Positions 51,787-61,204 are shown, numbered from the stretch's first letter. The stretch is 64,000 bases of DNA from CAVREM01 sp963728825 (GCA_963728825.1 CAVSLA010000006.1:635132-699131), one strand, 5' to 3'. Translations and numbers: made by a program. Notes: generated by a model from the sequence alone, not told the origin.

Positions 51787-53249
51787 ACGCCCGCCGGGAC
51801 CGCCACCACCTCGGCCCACGGATACCATGTCAACGGATTGATCGGCGTGACATCGCTCCGGACGCGGATGCGTTTGACCGCGCCGAGAAACATGATGTGC
51901 GTGCCCAGCCGAACCTCACCGATGACTTCGCAATCGAAATGGATGGGCATCGCCGGCAGCACCGGCGCCCACTCGTCGGCCGACACGGCGAGACCGGCAT
52001 TCTCGATTTTCCCGCGATCCCGGGCCAGCGAGACATTCCCGGTGTAACGAATTGCCGCCACGATGTCGTCGTTGATATACGGCACCCCGCAGCCGAATCG
52101 GCCGGTTCGACGAATGCTGGCCAGGGACTGGCGAGGCGCATAGCGCTCGTTGATCGCAGCATACGACACGCACGGCGTGATGACCAGCGGATGACGGCTC
52201 ACGATGGTCGTCGAACCACACGGCATCAGATTCGGCACGCCCTCGGAATCCCAGCTGGTGATCATCCCGACCGAGGAGGGGAAGAAACAAGGCCATCGCG
52301 CGCGATCGTTGTCCACCTCGATCTGATCGGCTGGCAGCGCCGGCAGGTGCTTCAGCGCCATGCCGTCCTGCCAGCTGTCAGCCTCGAAGGCGATCGTGCC
52401 GGCCGCCGGAAAGCGGTAATTCGGGGTATAGCCTTTCGCGTATCGACCATCGCGCCCCAGGCGATCGAGCGCGGCGCGCGACACATGGGCCGCGCCATCA
52501 GGCGCCCAGCTGGGAAGGCTTCGCCACTGAATCTGGGAGCGGCCCTGCGCGATGTCTTCCCGCAGCTGAATCACATTGATCTCGAGGAAGTAGACACGAT
52601 GGCTGCCGACGTCGACCCAGGGCCGCTCGTAGATCGGCTCGCCGCCGAAGTCGCGGCCCGGTTTGACCAGCCGCGCCTCGTAGACGAGGTAGGCGGCGTC
52701 GAAGACCGGCGCGCCGTTGCTGCGCGCCGACCGTGTCGACAAACCGCTCGCGGCGATTCGCTCGCCGGTCCGATCGTCAGGAACGGATTGAATCGTTTGC
52801 ATCACGCGATCGAGCTCGGTGCCAGGTGACACGAACTGGACCGCCACCGCGCCCCCGGCTTCGAGCAGGTCCGCAAACGCAGTGCGCGCATAGTGCCGTG
52901 CCGACAGCTGCTGGCGACAAAAGCTGAGCGCGATGACATACGGAAAACGGTTGACGATCGACGCGCCGACCACCTTCTCCAAGCCCACCTGATCGCCGGC
53001 GGCGGTGGTGACGAGACAAATCGGCGACGGGAAGAATGCCGGCCACCGGCTGTCCAGTGCAAGGTCGTCCAGCCGTTCCGGCATTTCACGAAACCAGGCT
53101 TCGCTTCCCGCTCGCCAGTCAGTGTGATCGCTCAGCGCGGTGGCCGGCCATCGATATTCGCTGGCCCTGAGCCGCTCGCCGATTCCGTCGTCGGCAGGGC
53201 GCTGCGGCGGCGATGCGAGCGCGTCTTCCCGAGGAGTAAAGGAGATCAT
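51783..53249 (-). CDS. Tandem flavin-reductase-like split-barrel protein
   Basis: The protein consists of two homologous halves. Each has the FMN-binding split-barrel pattern: W-P-A-F-F-P-S-P-I-C-L-V-T-T (residues about 68-81) and W-P-C-F-F-P-S-S-V-G-M-I-T-S (about 307-320), each followed by a V-G-A-S-I-V-N-R-F-P/G-S-T-T-I-V-S-R-H-P segment. The end of the second half, H-F-D-C-E-V-I-G-E-V, is typical of flavin reductases. Internal duplication in one chain is uncommon; most family members are single-domain homodimers. Its place among sugar-modifying genes suggests an FMN-dependent redox step on a nucleotide sugar, which I cannot confirm. Four-base overlaps link it on both sides. Confidence 0.7.
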   Translation of the reverse strand: MISFTPREDALASPPQRPADDGIGERLRASEYRWPATALSDHTDWRAGSEAWFREMPERLDDLALDSRWPAFFPSPICLVTTAAGDQVGLEKVVGASIVNRFPYVIALSFCRQQLSARHYARTAFADLLEAGGAVAVQFVSPGTELDRVMQTIQSVPDDRTGERIAASGLSTRSARSNGAPVFDAAYLVYEARLVKPGRDFGGEPIYERPWVDVGSHRVYFLEINVIQLREDIAQGRSQIQWRSLPSWAPDGAAHVSRAALDRLGRDGRYAKGYTPNYRFPAAGTIAFEADSWQDGMALKHLPALPADQIEVDNDRARWPCFFPSSVGMITSWDSEGVPNLMPCGSTTIVSRHPLVITPCVSYAAINERYAPRQSLASIRRTGRFGCGVPYINDDIVAAIRYTGNVSLARDRGKIENAGLAVSADEWAPVLPAMPIHFDCEVIGEVRLGTHIMFLGAVKRIRVRSDVTPINPLTWYPWAEVVAVPAGV

Positions 53250-54349
53250 GAAGCCACCGATGCCTGCGCGAGGGCCTCGGCGACCAGCCGCGTCGCATCG
53301 GGTGCCATTTCAGCGTACATCGGCAGCGAGAGCACCTGCTGCGCGGCCCGTTCCGACTCGGGGAAGTCGCCGGGTCGATATCCCAGATCGGCATGCGCCG
53401 GTTGAAGATGGACCGGAATCGGGTAGTGCAGACCGGTGTGAATGCCGGCCTCGAGCAGCGACCGCTGCAGGGCATCGCGATCGGTCGAGCGGACGGCATA
53501 AATGTGATAGACGTGGCGCCGCTCGGGCAGCTGCGTGGGGAGTTCGAAACCGGCGCTCGCCAGATGCTGGTCGTAGGCACGCGCATGCGCGCGCCGGGCT
53601 TCGGTCCACTGCTCGAGATAGCGGAGCTTGACCCGCAGAATCGCGCCTTGCATGCCTTCCATGCGGTAGTTGTAGCCCTTCAGCACATGGTGGTACCGCT
53701 TCTCCTGGCCCCAATCGCGCAGCATCCGGATCGTCTTGGCATGATCGTCGCGGTTGGTGACGACCATGCCGCCTTCACCGTACGCGCCGAGATTCTTGCC
53801 GGGATAAAAGCTGAAACAGCCGGAGGCGCCGATGCTGCCAGAGCGTCTGCCGCGATACTCCGCGCCGTGAGCCTGACAGGCGTCTTCAATCACGTGGAGA
53901 CCACGTCGCTCAGCCACCTCGATGATTGCATCCATGTCGGCCATCTGGCCGTAGAGATGCACCGGCAGGATCGCCTTGGTGCGTGGGGTAATCGCCCGCT
54001 CCACGGCCGTCGGGTCCATCGTCAGGGACACCGGATCGATATCGACGAACACCGGAGTCGCGCCGGTGTAGCAGATCGCCGAGACCGTTGCGACGAAGGT
54101 GAACGGGATCGTGATTACTTCGTCGCCGCGGCCGACGCCGGCCGCCAGCAGCGCTAGGTGCAGCGCGCTGGTGCCGGAGTTTACCGCCACGGCGTGCTTG
54201 GTGGCGCAGTAGGCGGCGAACTCGCGCTCGAACGACGCGACCTCGTCACCCAGCACGAACTGTGTGCTCTCGAGAACCTTGAAGACGGCCGCGTCGATCT
54301 CGGGCTTGATCGATGAGTACTGAGCTTTCAGATCGAGAAACGGGATCAT
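53246..54349 (-). CDS. WbpE-like PLP sugar aminotransferase
   Basis: The ATG at 54349 overlaps the oxidoreductase stop. M-I-P-F-L-D-L-K-A-Q-Y is the typical WbpE/DegT N terminus. N-S-G-T-S-A-L-H-L-A-L-L-A-A-G-V-G, I-E-D-A-C-Q-A-H-G-A and the PLP-Lys region F-Y-P-G-K-N-L-G-A-Y-G-E-G-G follow. With the WbpB-like dehydrogenase and WbpD-like acetyltransferase immediately upstream, it would install the 3-amino group in a UDP-2,3-diacetamido-uronic acid. Length 367 is standard. Confidence 0.92.
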   Translation of the reverse strand: MIPFLDLKAQYSSIKPEIDAAVFKVLESTQFVLGDEVASFEREFAAYCATKHAVAVNSGTSALHLALLAAGVGRGDEVITIPFTFVATVSAICYTGATPVFVDIDPVSLTMDPTAVERAITPRTKAILPVHLYGQMADMDAIIEVAERRGLHVIEDACQAHGAEYRGRRSGSIGASGCFSFYPGKNLGAYGEGGMVVTNRDDHAKTIRMLRDWGQEKRYHHVLKGYNYRMEGMQGAILRVKLRYLEQWTEARRAHARAYDQHLASAGFELPTQLPERRHVYHIYAVRSTDRDALQRSLLEAGIHTGLHYPIPVHLQPAHADLGYRPGDFPESERAAQQVLSLPMYAEMAPDATRLVAEALAQASVAS

Positions 54350-55380
54350 ACGGTGCACTTCGCTCCTTCGAGTTCGATCACGCGGCCGCGCTGGGCCAGC
54401 GACTGAGTGGCGGCTTCCAGAATGCGAACGACGCGCAACCCCGCCTGGCCGTCGGTGACCGGGACAGTCCCTTTGGCGATGCACTGGACGAACTGGCGCA
54501 GTTCGACGCCCAGCGCTTCGTTGATCTCCAATTGTGGCGCCCACATATCACCAGTCCGGTAGCCGACCAGCATCTGATAGCGCTTCTCGCCGTTGCCGTT
54601 GCCGTTCACGGTGATGCCCTTGTCGTAGACTTTGATTTTCTCGCTCGGCTCGAGATCGTCGTAGACGATCATCTTCTTGCTGCCGCCGACCAGGGTGCGT
54701 CGAATCTTGACCGGAGCCAGCCAGTTCACGTGGATGTGAGCAATCAGATTCTGCTCGAAGAACACATTGAGGTAGGCGATGTTCTCCGGCTCGCCATCAA
54801 CGTGCGAGACGCCGGTCGCCGATACGGCGACGGCCTGTGCTGGAATCACGTAGTCCATGATCGACAGGTCGTGAACCGCGAGATCCCACAAGACGTTCAC
54901 GTCATGCTGAAAAAGGCCGAGGTTCACGCGAACCGAATCGTAGTAGTAGATGTCGCCGAGGGCGCTGGATTCGACCAGCTCGCGCATCTTGCGGACAGCG
55001 CTGGTATAGACAAACGTATGATCGACGCCGACGGTGAGGCCGCGACGGCCCGCTTCATCGAGCAGTCGCAGCGCCTGCTCAGTGGTCGAGGTCATCGGCT
55101 TCTCGATGAACACATGTTTGCCGGCCTGGAGCGCTCGCAACGCGAGGTCGAAATGACTCGACACCGGCGTGGCGATAGCCACGGCATCCACCCGAGAGTC
55201 TTTCAGCACGTCTTCGTAGCTGGCGGTGATTTCCACCGCGGGGTAGCGATTGCGGACGCCACCCAGCCGCTCCGTCCGAAGGTCGCAGACTGATACGAGC
55301 CGGGCGTCCGGGACTTCCCAGAAGTTCCGCACCAGATTCGGTCCCCAGTACCCGTACCCCACGACCGCGATTCCAATCAT
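54346..55380 (-). CDS. WbpB-like Gfo/Idh/MocA oxidoreductase
   Basis: ATG 55380 is preceded by AGGAGC at 55387-55392, so it is preferred over the GTG at 55404. I-A-V-V-G-Y-G-Y-W-G-P-N-L is the NAD-binding glycine loop. H-V-F-I-E-K-P-M-T is the EKP motif, and D-L-A-V-H-D-L-S-I-M carries the active-site His. The WbpB family oxidises the 3-position of UDP-GlcNAcA. The next genes encode the matching aminotransferase and acetyltransferase. A V-N-G-N-G-N-G segment (about residue 245) is an odd low-complexity insert. Confidence 0.92.
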   Translation of the reverse strand: MIGIAVVGYGYWGPNLVRNFWEVPDARLVSVCDLRTERLGGVRNRYPAVEITASYEDVLKDSRVDAVAIATPVSSHFDLALRALQAGKHVFIEKPMTSTTEQALRLLDEAGRRGLTVGVDHTFVYTSAVRKMRELVESSALGDIYYYDSVRVNLGLFQHDVNVLWDLAVHDLSIMDYVIPAQAVAVSATGVSHVDGEPENIAYLNVFFEQNLIAHIHVNWLAPVKIRRTLVGGSKKMIVYDDLEPSEKIKVYDKGITVNGNGNGEKRYQMLVGYRTGDMWAPQLEINEALGVELRQFVQCIAKGTVPVTDGQAGLRVVRILEAATQSLAQRGRVIELEGAKCTV

Positions 55381-55409
55381 CTTCAAGCTCCTGTTTGTCG
55401 TCACGCTGC

Positions 55410-55895
55410 TCAGGCCCGTACCGGCGCGTCTTTGGCTCGTCCGATTACTTTTGCCGGCACCCCCGCGACGATCGCGTATGCCGGCACATCACGAGTGACT
55501 ACCGCGCCCGCGCCGACGATGGCTCCTTCCCCGATGGTGATGCCGGCGAGGATCGTGGCGTTGCTGCCAATGGAGGCGCGATGCTTCACCAGCGTCGGCA
55601 CTACTTTCCAGTCCGTGCCGGTCTGCAGGCTTCCGTCTGCGTTGACCGCGCGTGGCTCCAGGTCGTTGGTGAACATGACGCCGTGCCCGACGAACACGCC
55701 GTCTTCGAGCGTCACGCCTTCGCAGATGAAACTGTGGCTGGAAATCTTGCAGCGGCGGCCGATCACCGCGTTGCACTGAATTTCCACGAAGGTGCCGATC
55801 CTCGACTCCGACCCGATCCGGCACCCGTAGAGGTTCACCAGGTCCGGGTGGTGGATAACCACTCCCTCTTCGAGTACGACACTTGGCGCGATCAT
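55410..55895 (-). CDS. WbpD-like hexapeptide N-acetyltransferase
   Basis: ATG 55895 was chosen: the upstream in-frame codons to 56018 contain a sigma-54 promoter and look unlike the family. Hexapeptide turns run through most of the 161 residues (I-G-S-E-S-R-I-G-T-F-V-E-I, I-G-S-N-A-T-I-L-A-G-I-T-I-G-E-G-A-I-V-G). F-T-N-D-L-E-P-R-A and A-G-V-P-A-K-V fit the WbpD/PglD-like families. It would acetylate the 3-amino group made by the aminotransferase. It is the first gene of the minus-strand operon. Confidence 0.88.
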   Translation of the reverse strand: MIAPSVVLEEGVVIHHPDLVNLYGCRIGSESRIGTFVEIQCNAVIGRRCKISSHSFICEGVTLEDGVFVGHGVMFTNDLEPRAVNADGSLQTGTDWKVVPTLVKHRASIGSNATILAGITIGEGAIVGAGAVVTRDVPAYAIVAGVPAKVIGRAKDAPVRA

Positions 55896-55965
55896 GTCTT
55901 TTTCTGCTGGCGCTTCGTTAGTTGGTGCGACTGCCCGACCGTGCCCCGCAGTCCGGTTTGTTTTG

Positions 55966-55981
55966 AGCAAGGAGCCCGCCA
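55966..55981 (-). promoter_or_regulatory. Near-consensus sigma-54 promoter of the minus-strand operon
   Basis: On the minus strand the site reads TGGCGGGCTCCTTGCT, with TGGC and TTGCT intact, GG-N10-GC spacing and -24 G at position 7. The predicted transcription start, about 55955, leaves a 60-base leader to ATG 55895. It would drive roughly eleven genes down to 44991. Confidence 0.75.
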
Positions 55982-56134
55982 CCAACGCTCGAGCCGCCTC
56001 CCGGCTAAAGTCCTTCATTTTGTTGGCTTTGGAGCGGTTATCCTCGGATCACTCTCCCGCCGCGGCAACAAATGTCTTCCTAATAGGGGACTAAATTCCG
56101 CGGGCGGCGTGAACCCTGGGAGTCGGAGGTCGAG

Positions 56135-56173
56135 GGGCCGCGGCGACGGCCGATAAACACGCCGCGGCGGCCC
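56135..56173 (-). terminator. GC-rich hairpin downstream of the copper-oxidase gene
   Basis: GGGCCGCGGCG at 56135-56145 pairs with CGCCGCGGCGGCCC at 56160-56173, with a two-base bulge and a 14-base loop. It lies 40-80 bases past the stop at 56213 of the minus-strand gene. There is no T-run, so intrinsic termination is uncertain. Confidence 0.45.
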
Positions 56174-56212
56174 ATGGGACAGGCGGGGATTCCGGCGATC
56201 GAGTCCTCGAGC

Positions 56213-59200
56213 TTACGGCAAAGGGGTGCTCATGTCGGCCTGAATTTCGCCAGCCGAGAGCGCCCGGTTATAGATACGAACCTCGTCAATCATTCCACGG
56301 AAGTACTCGCCCCAGATGGTGTTGCCGCCGATTCGCAATGCACTTCCGCTGACGTTGATGGATCCGGTGACGGCGCTGGAAGAAACCTGCACGCCGTTCA
56401 CGAACAGGCGCAAGACGGCGTTGTCGTAGGTAACGGCCAGATGTGACCAGGTATTCAAGGTGAGCCCCGATGGACCGTTCACAAATCGGTCGACGGTCGT
56501 CCACAGGTAGCTGGACGGACGCGCCGCGCCGTTTTCCGCATAAAGCGCATACGCCAGTCCACCGCTACGTTCTTTGAGGACCACGGTGCGCCACCCGGTC
56601 GAAGAGGTCGGGTAGACCCATGCCTCGATCGTCATGCCAGTGGTCAGATCCAGCGACGGGGCGTCGGCGATGTTCACCCGAGCGCTCGTACCGTTGAATG
56701 AAAGGGCCGCTCCATACTTGCCAGTCGCCGTCCACGTCGCGTTGGACAGGGTGCCGACGTTGCCCAGGCCGGACGAGTCCGCCACCTGGACACCCGACCC
56801 TGCGTTGAATCCGTAGGCGGCAACGAGTCCCGCCGTCTGCTGCGTGTTCGAGACGGTCACGCTGATGCTGGCGATTCCCTGATTTCCGGCGCCGTCGCGG
56901 GCGATGGCCGTGATCGTATGCACGTCATTGGAAACCGATGTGGAGATCCAGCTCACCTGATAGGGGGGCGAGAGATCTTCAGAGCCGATAGGTGTTCCAT
57001 CGACCAGGAACCGTACGCCGATCACGCCGACATCGTCTGAAGCAGCCGCACCTACGGTCACCACCCCAGACACTTGCGCGAAATCAGCAGGTGCCGTAAT
57101 CGCAGCTATCGGCGTCGTGACGTCTGGCAGGACGTCTGCCGAGGCCTCATTGGACGCGACACTGACGTTCCCGGCGATGTCCTGGGCCGTCACGACATAG
57201 GAGTAGGTCCCAGGAGTGACGCTCAGATCGGTGAAGGTCGTTCCTGTCGACTGCCCGATCTTGTTCGCGCCAGTTGGCTGAACTCCGGCCGCTGTGCTCC
57301 GGTGGATGTTGTAGTGCGCGACGCCGGTGTTGTCTGCTGCCGCGGTCCACGTCAGTGAGGCTTGACCGATGCCGCCAAATGCAGACAAAGCCGATGGGGG
57401 AGCCGGAGGCTCGAGATCGTCCGAGGGCGACGGTAGCCGCACGAATTTCGCGACCGATGGGACGCCGGCCGTATTCACCAGGAACAGCATGTAGTAGCCA
57501 GGCGGCGCCAGATTCGCGTTTGCTGGTGCCTGAATCGCCAACGACCCACCGGCGGCGGTGAACGAAAGATTCAGAAAACGCTGATCTTCGTCGAACGCGT
57601 GCGTCACGCCGCCGGGTCGTATCAGCGACACGCTGGCGATTTGCGCTGCCTCAGGTGTCTGAACGGCGAACACGGATGCGTACTGGATGACGCCGGGGGC
57701 ATCCGCGATGGTCGGTCGAGAACCTTTGAACAGGTAGGGTGGTGAGAAGATCTCGGCTCTCGTCTGATTGACTGCGCCAAAGTCGTTGCCGCTGCCTGCC
57801 GTCAGGACGCGGCCGTCTGGAAGAAGCAGCGATGTCGAGTGATATAGGCGCGGCACTTGCGCCGACGCCAGCGTTTGCCAGGTCTCTGTCGAAGGCGACC
57901 ACAGCTCGGCCGCATAGACCGAGTTGGCCACGTTGTATCCATCCAGAGTGGTACCGCCCCCGTTGACGAGCACCGTCCCGTCCGGAAGCAAGGTCGTATT
58001 GTGAAACGCGCGGCGGTACGCCATGGAAGGGACCTGGCGCCAAGCAGGCGACGGCTGCGTCATGTCCAGCACGAATGCGGTGGCCGCGGCGTTGCCTGAT
58101 TTGCCGCTGTCCGATGCCGTCCCGCTCTTGATGATCTGGCCGGGCCTGAACATCGCGCTGCTATGGCCGTCGCGAACGACGGGATCGACCATGCTCCAAG
58201 TCCAGGTAGTTGGGTCCAGTACCGTAGTCGCCACGGCGTTTTCGTTTGCGCCGGCGTTGAGGACACGGCCATCCGGCAACACATACACGAACGGGTAGTA
58301 GGGGATGGCCAGCCGAGCGGCCGGGAGAGTCGTGAACTGGTTCGTACGAGGATCAAAGATTTCAGGGACATCGGCAAGACACGTCAAGCACGTCTGTCCA
58401 CCGGATGTGACGAGCACGCGTCCATCCGGCATCGCGGTCGCGGTCGGGTACCACCGGCGATACGACATGTTTGGCACAGCGCTCCACGTCAGCGAGACCG
58501 GATCGAATATGTTCGCGTTCGCCGCCCCGAGCGACGGCGGATCGTATCCGCCAACGACCAGGATACGACCATCTGGCAACGCCACCTGTCCGGCGCAGAA
58601 CAGGTTATAGAAGGGATTGGGCACGAACGTTGAGGTGTTGGTGATGGGATCCCACACTCGTTCGATTGCACTGCTTTCGTAGGTTCCCGAATACATCAGC
58701 ACCTTGCCGGTATGGAGCAGCTGCATGTTCACGGCAACTATTCCGATTTCAAATGGTGCCGACCACTGACCGGTGAGGTGCGGTGCCGGCGCATTGCCCA
58801 CCGTTACGGATATCGGGCCCGAGGTCGTCGTATTTCCGGCGGCGTCCCGTGCTACCGCCGTCACCACGTGCAGGCCATCGGCAACGGCGGTGGAATTCCA
58901 GTTCACTGAATACGGCGCGGTGACGTCTTCAGCGGCCAGATTGACGCCGTCGATTTTGAACTGCACACCAGCGACCCCGATGTTGTCGCTCGCGGTCGCA
59001 TTCAACGCGATCGTTCCGGCAACGTTGGCCCCGTCCACCGGTGCGGTTACGGTCACAAGCGGCGGCGTGGAGTCAGGCGCGGTGCCGCCGTTGGGGCGGA
59101 AAGTTGCCATCATCGCGAACCAGCGGCCGTCTCCTTGTGTGAAGGTCGCCGCCGCATTGCCGTCAACGGCTTGAATGCGGTATTCGTCCAAATCCCCGTT

Positions 59201-61204
59201 TATGAGTGTCAAGGGCGTAAATCCGGCGCCGGCGGAGGCACTGTGCCGGACCCATACGTAGCCGAAGATTAGTTCGCCGGCGTTGACGGGCTTCGTGCCA
59301 CTAGAGCTCGACGTGCCGGAGCCCATGGCCCACGACGTCTGGTTCAAGGGGCTCAGGGGATCGACTCCAGTCCACTCGGACACGTGAATCTCGAGTGGTC
59401 TAGGTGATGTGGCGGTCAAGGTGATCGTGTTCGCGCCACCTCGCGCGTTAGGTACGTACCAAAGGTAGGCGTTGACGTCCTCGGCTGGATCGTTGACGGG
59501 TCCGAACGCCGGAATAAAGGTGTTGCCGAGCGTATCCGATATCGTCAACGTGCCGGCGGGCCGGGCGGCGGTACCGGTGACAATGATGAAATTGCCGGCA
59601 GTGTTCGGCGAAGCGAACGTTGCCGAGATGTTGCTGACTCCGTCCTCACTGCCGTTGCCGGTGCTCTGAATGAGTCGGATTCCGGTCGTGGCCTGCGTTT
59701 CTGCGGCGAAATTGACGTTCGCCTGGCCCGCACTGCTGATCGCGACAGTCCGATTGGGCGGCGTGAATACGAAGCCGCTCTTGGAAGGAGTCACCACGTA
59801 GCTGCCGTTGCTCAGTCCGTCGAAGGTGTAATTGCCCGATGCGTCCGCAGTGACCGTTCGTGTTGCGGCGCCGGTCAAGGCCATCGAGGTACCCGCTCCC
59901 AAGCCGGCGGGCGTGATCGTCCCGCTGATTGAGTAGGTGGTCGGAATCACGACGTTGACCGTGATCTCCGGCGCGGCGGCAACGTTGCCTGCGGCATCTC
60001 GAGCAATCGCCGTCAGAGTGTGAGAACCTGCCGTTGAAGCGCTGGTGTTCCACGAGACCGAAAACGGAGACGTCAGATCTTCGGCGCCCAGCGGACTACC
60101 ATCCAGGAGGAACTGAACACCGGCCACGGCCAGATTGTCGGTCGCGGTGGCGGTTACGCCAATCGTGCCGCTGACATCGGCATTGGCTGCCGGCGTCGAG
60201 AGCACAACAGTGGGCGGGTCGATATCCGGAATAGGCTGACCGGTGAAATTGGTTCCGGACTGGCCTGCGCCCGCAATGACTACTCCGATGCTTGGTGGAC
60301 TGAACGTATATCCACTTTTGGAGGGGGTAACCGTGTACGTTCCATTAGCGAGCCCTGTGAACGAGTAGCCCCCGCTCGCATCGGCTGTCGTCGTTCGCGT
60401 GCTCGACCCGGTCAATGAAACAGAGGCGCCAGACCCTGCGGACGATGGAGTGATTGACCCTGTGATGCTCCACGTGGTGGGAGCGATCCCACCTACCGGC
60501 GTAGCCATGTCGGCTTGAATCTCGGCCGGGGTAAGTGCACGGTTGTAGATTCGGACCTCGTCGATCAGGCCGCTGAAATACTCGCCCCATATTGCGTTGC
60601 CACCGATCTTGAGCGGAGACGTGGAGGAAGCAATGTTGCCAGTAACAGACCGTGTGGCTGTTTGCACACCGTTGACATAAACGCGGAGCGCCGCCCCGTT
60701 GTAGGTTGCTGCCAGGTGAATCCAGGTATTTGTTGAGATGGTCGAAGCCGAGAGCGAACTGATGTCGTTGCTCCGTCGTATCCATGCCGAAGGCTGCCCC
60801 GCACTGTCGCCAGATGCGTACAGGCCATAGGAAAGTCCGCTCGACCGCTCTTTCAGAATCACCGTGCGCCAACCGGCAAGGTTCGACGCATTCACCCATG
60901 CCTCAATCGTCATCCCGTTGGTCAACCGCAGAAGCGCGCCATCGGCAACCGTCACCCAGTTTGACGACCCGTTGAACGAGAGCGCTCCGCCGAATTTCCC
61001 CCCAGCAACCCACGTCGCCCCATTGAGCGTCCCGTGAAATCCGTTTGGACTCGCGTCCTGAGCGACGATCCCGGTTCCGTCATTAAAGCCGTACGCCGCA
61101 ATTGGACCGGACTGTGCGGTCGCGTGCGACACCCCTCCGAGCACGAGCGCACACAGCGCCCCCACAATTCGATAGGGAGCAACCGCACGGAGAGCGTCAG
61201 ACAT
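56213..61204 (-). CDS. Giant secreted copper-radical (galactose/glyoxal-oxidase-like) protein with LamG domains
   Basis: ATG 61204 gives a signal peptide ending S-H-A-T-A-Q. Order of domains in the 1,663 residues: LamG-like fold (about 35-240), carboxypeptidase-regulatory-like domains (T-G-S-I-T-P-S-S-A-G and T-P-A-G-L-G-A-G), Ig-like domains, then a kelch oxidase, DUF1929-like C domain, fibronectin III, Ig-like and a second LamG. Candidate copper-site residues are visible: N-L-F-C-A-G-Q (cross-link Cys), R-R-W-Y-P-T-A (cross-link Tyr), R-L-Y-H-S-T-S (Tyr-His) and V-T-H-A-F-D-E-D-Q-R (last His). Such oxidases make hydrogen peroxide while oxidising sugar alcohols or aldehydes. A role in oxidative modification or cross-linking of the EPS is inferred. 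Confidence 0.85.
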   Translation of the reverse strand: MSDALRAVAPYRIVGALCALVLGGVSHATAQSGPIAAYGFNDGTGIVAQDASPNGFHGTLNGATWVAGGKFGGALSFNGSSNWVTVADGALLRLTNGMTIEAWVNASNLAGWRTVILKERSSGLSYGLYASGDSAGQPSAWIRRSNDISSLSASTISTNTWIHLAATYNGAALRVYVNGVQTATRSVTGNIASSTSPLKIGGNAIWGEYFSGLIDEVRIYNRALTPAEIQADMATPVGGIAPTTWSITGSITPSSAGSGASVSLTGSSTRTTTADASGGYSFTGLANGTYTVTPSKSGYTFSPPSIGVVIAGAGQSGTNFTGQPIPDIDPPTVVLSTPAANADVSGTIGVTATATDNLAVAGVQFLLDGSPLGAEDLTSPFSVSWNTSASTAGSHTLTAIARDAAGNVAAAPEITVNVVIPTTYSISGTITPAGLGAGTSMALTGAATRTVTADASGNYTFDGLSNGSYVVTPSKSGFVFTPPNRTVAISSAGQANVNFAAETQATTGIRLIQSTGNGSEDGVSNISATFASPNTAGNFIIVTGTAARPAGTLTISDTLGNTFIPAFGPVNDPAEDVNAYLWYVPNARGGANTITLTATSPRPLEIHVSEWTGVDPLSPLNQTSWAMGSGTSSSSGTKPVNAGELIFGYVWVRHSASAGAGFTPLTLINGDLDEYRIQAVDGNAAATFTQGDGRWFAMMATFRPNGGTAPDSTPPLVTVTAPVDGANVAGTIALNATASDNIGVAGVQFKIDGVNLAAEDVTAPYSVNWNSTAVADGLHVVTAVARDAAGNTTTSGPISVTVGNAPAPHLTGQWSAPFEIGIVAVNMQLLHTGKVLMYSGTYESSAIERVWDPITNTSTFVPNPFYNLFCAGQVALPDGRILVVGGYDPPSLGAANANIFDPVSLTWSAVPNMSYRRWYPTATAMPDGRVLVTSGGQTCLTCLADVPEIFDPRTNQFTTLPAARLAIPYYPFVYVLPDGRVLNAGANENAVATTVLDPTTWTWSMVDPVVRDGHSSAMFRPGQIIKSGTASDSGKSGNAAATAFVLDMTQPSPAWRQVPSMAYRRAFHNTTLLPDGTVLVNGGGTTLDGYNVANSVYAAELWSPSTETWQTLASAQVPRLYHSTSLLLPDGRVLTAGSGNDFGAVNQTRAEIFSPPYLFKGSRPTIADAPGVIQYASVFAVQTPEAAQIASVSLIRPGGVTHAFDEDQRFLNLSFTAAGGSLAIQAPANANLAPPGYYMLFLVNTAGVPSVAKFVRLPSPSDDLEPPAPPSALSAFGGIGQASLTWTAAADNTGVAHYNIHRSTAAGVQPTGANKIGQSTGTTFTDLSVTPGTYSYVVTAQDIAGNVSVASNEASADVLPDVTTPIAAITAPADFAQVSGVVTVGAAASDDVGVIGVRFLVDGTPIGSEDLSPPYQVSWISTSVSNDVHTITAIARDGAGNQGIASISVTVSNTQQTAGLVAAYGFNAGSGVQVADSSGLGNVGTLSNATWTATGKYGAALSFNGTSARVNIADAPSLDLTTGMTIEAWVYPTSSTGWRTVVLKERSGGLAYALYAENGAARPSSYLWTTVDRFVNGPSGLTLNTWSHLAVTYDNAVLRLFVNGVQVSSSAVTGSINVSGSALRIGGNTIWGEYFRGMIDEVRIYNRALSAGEIQADMSTPLP

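Noticed and set aside
55926..55941. Second sigma-54-like element upstream of 55895
   Set aside because: Spacing fits but the -12 element is TCGCA; the site at 55966-55981 is much better.
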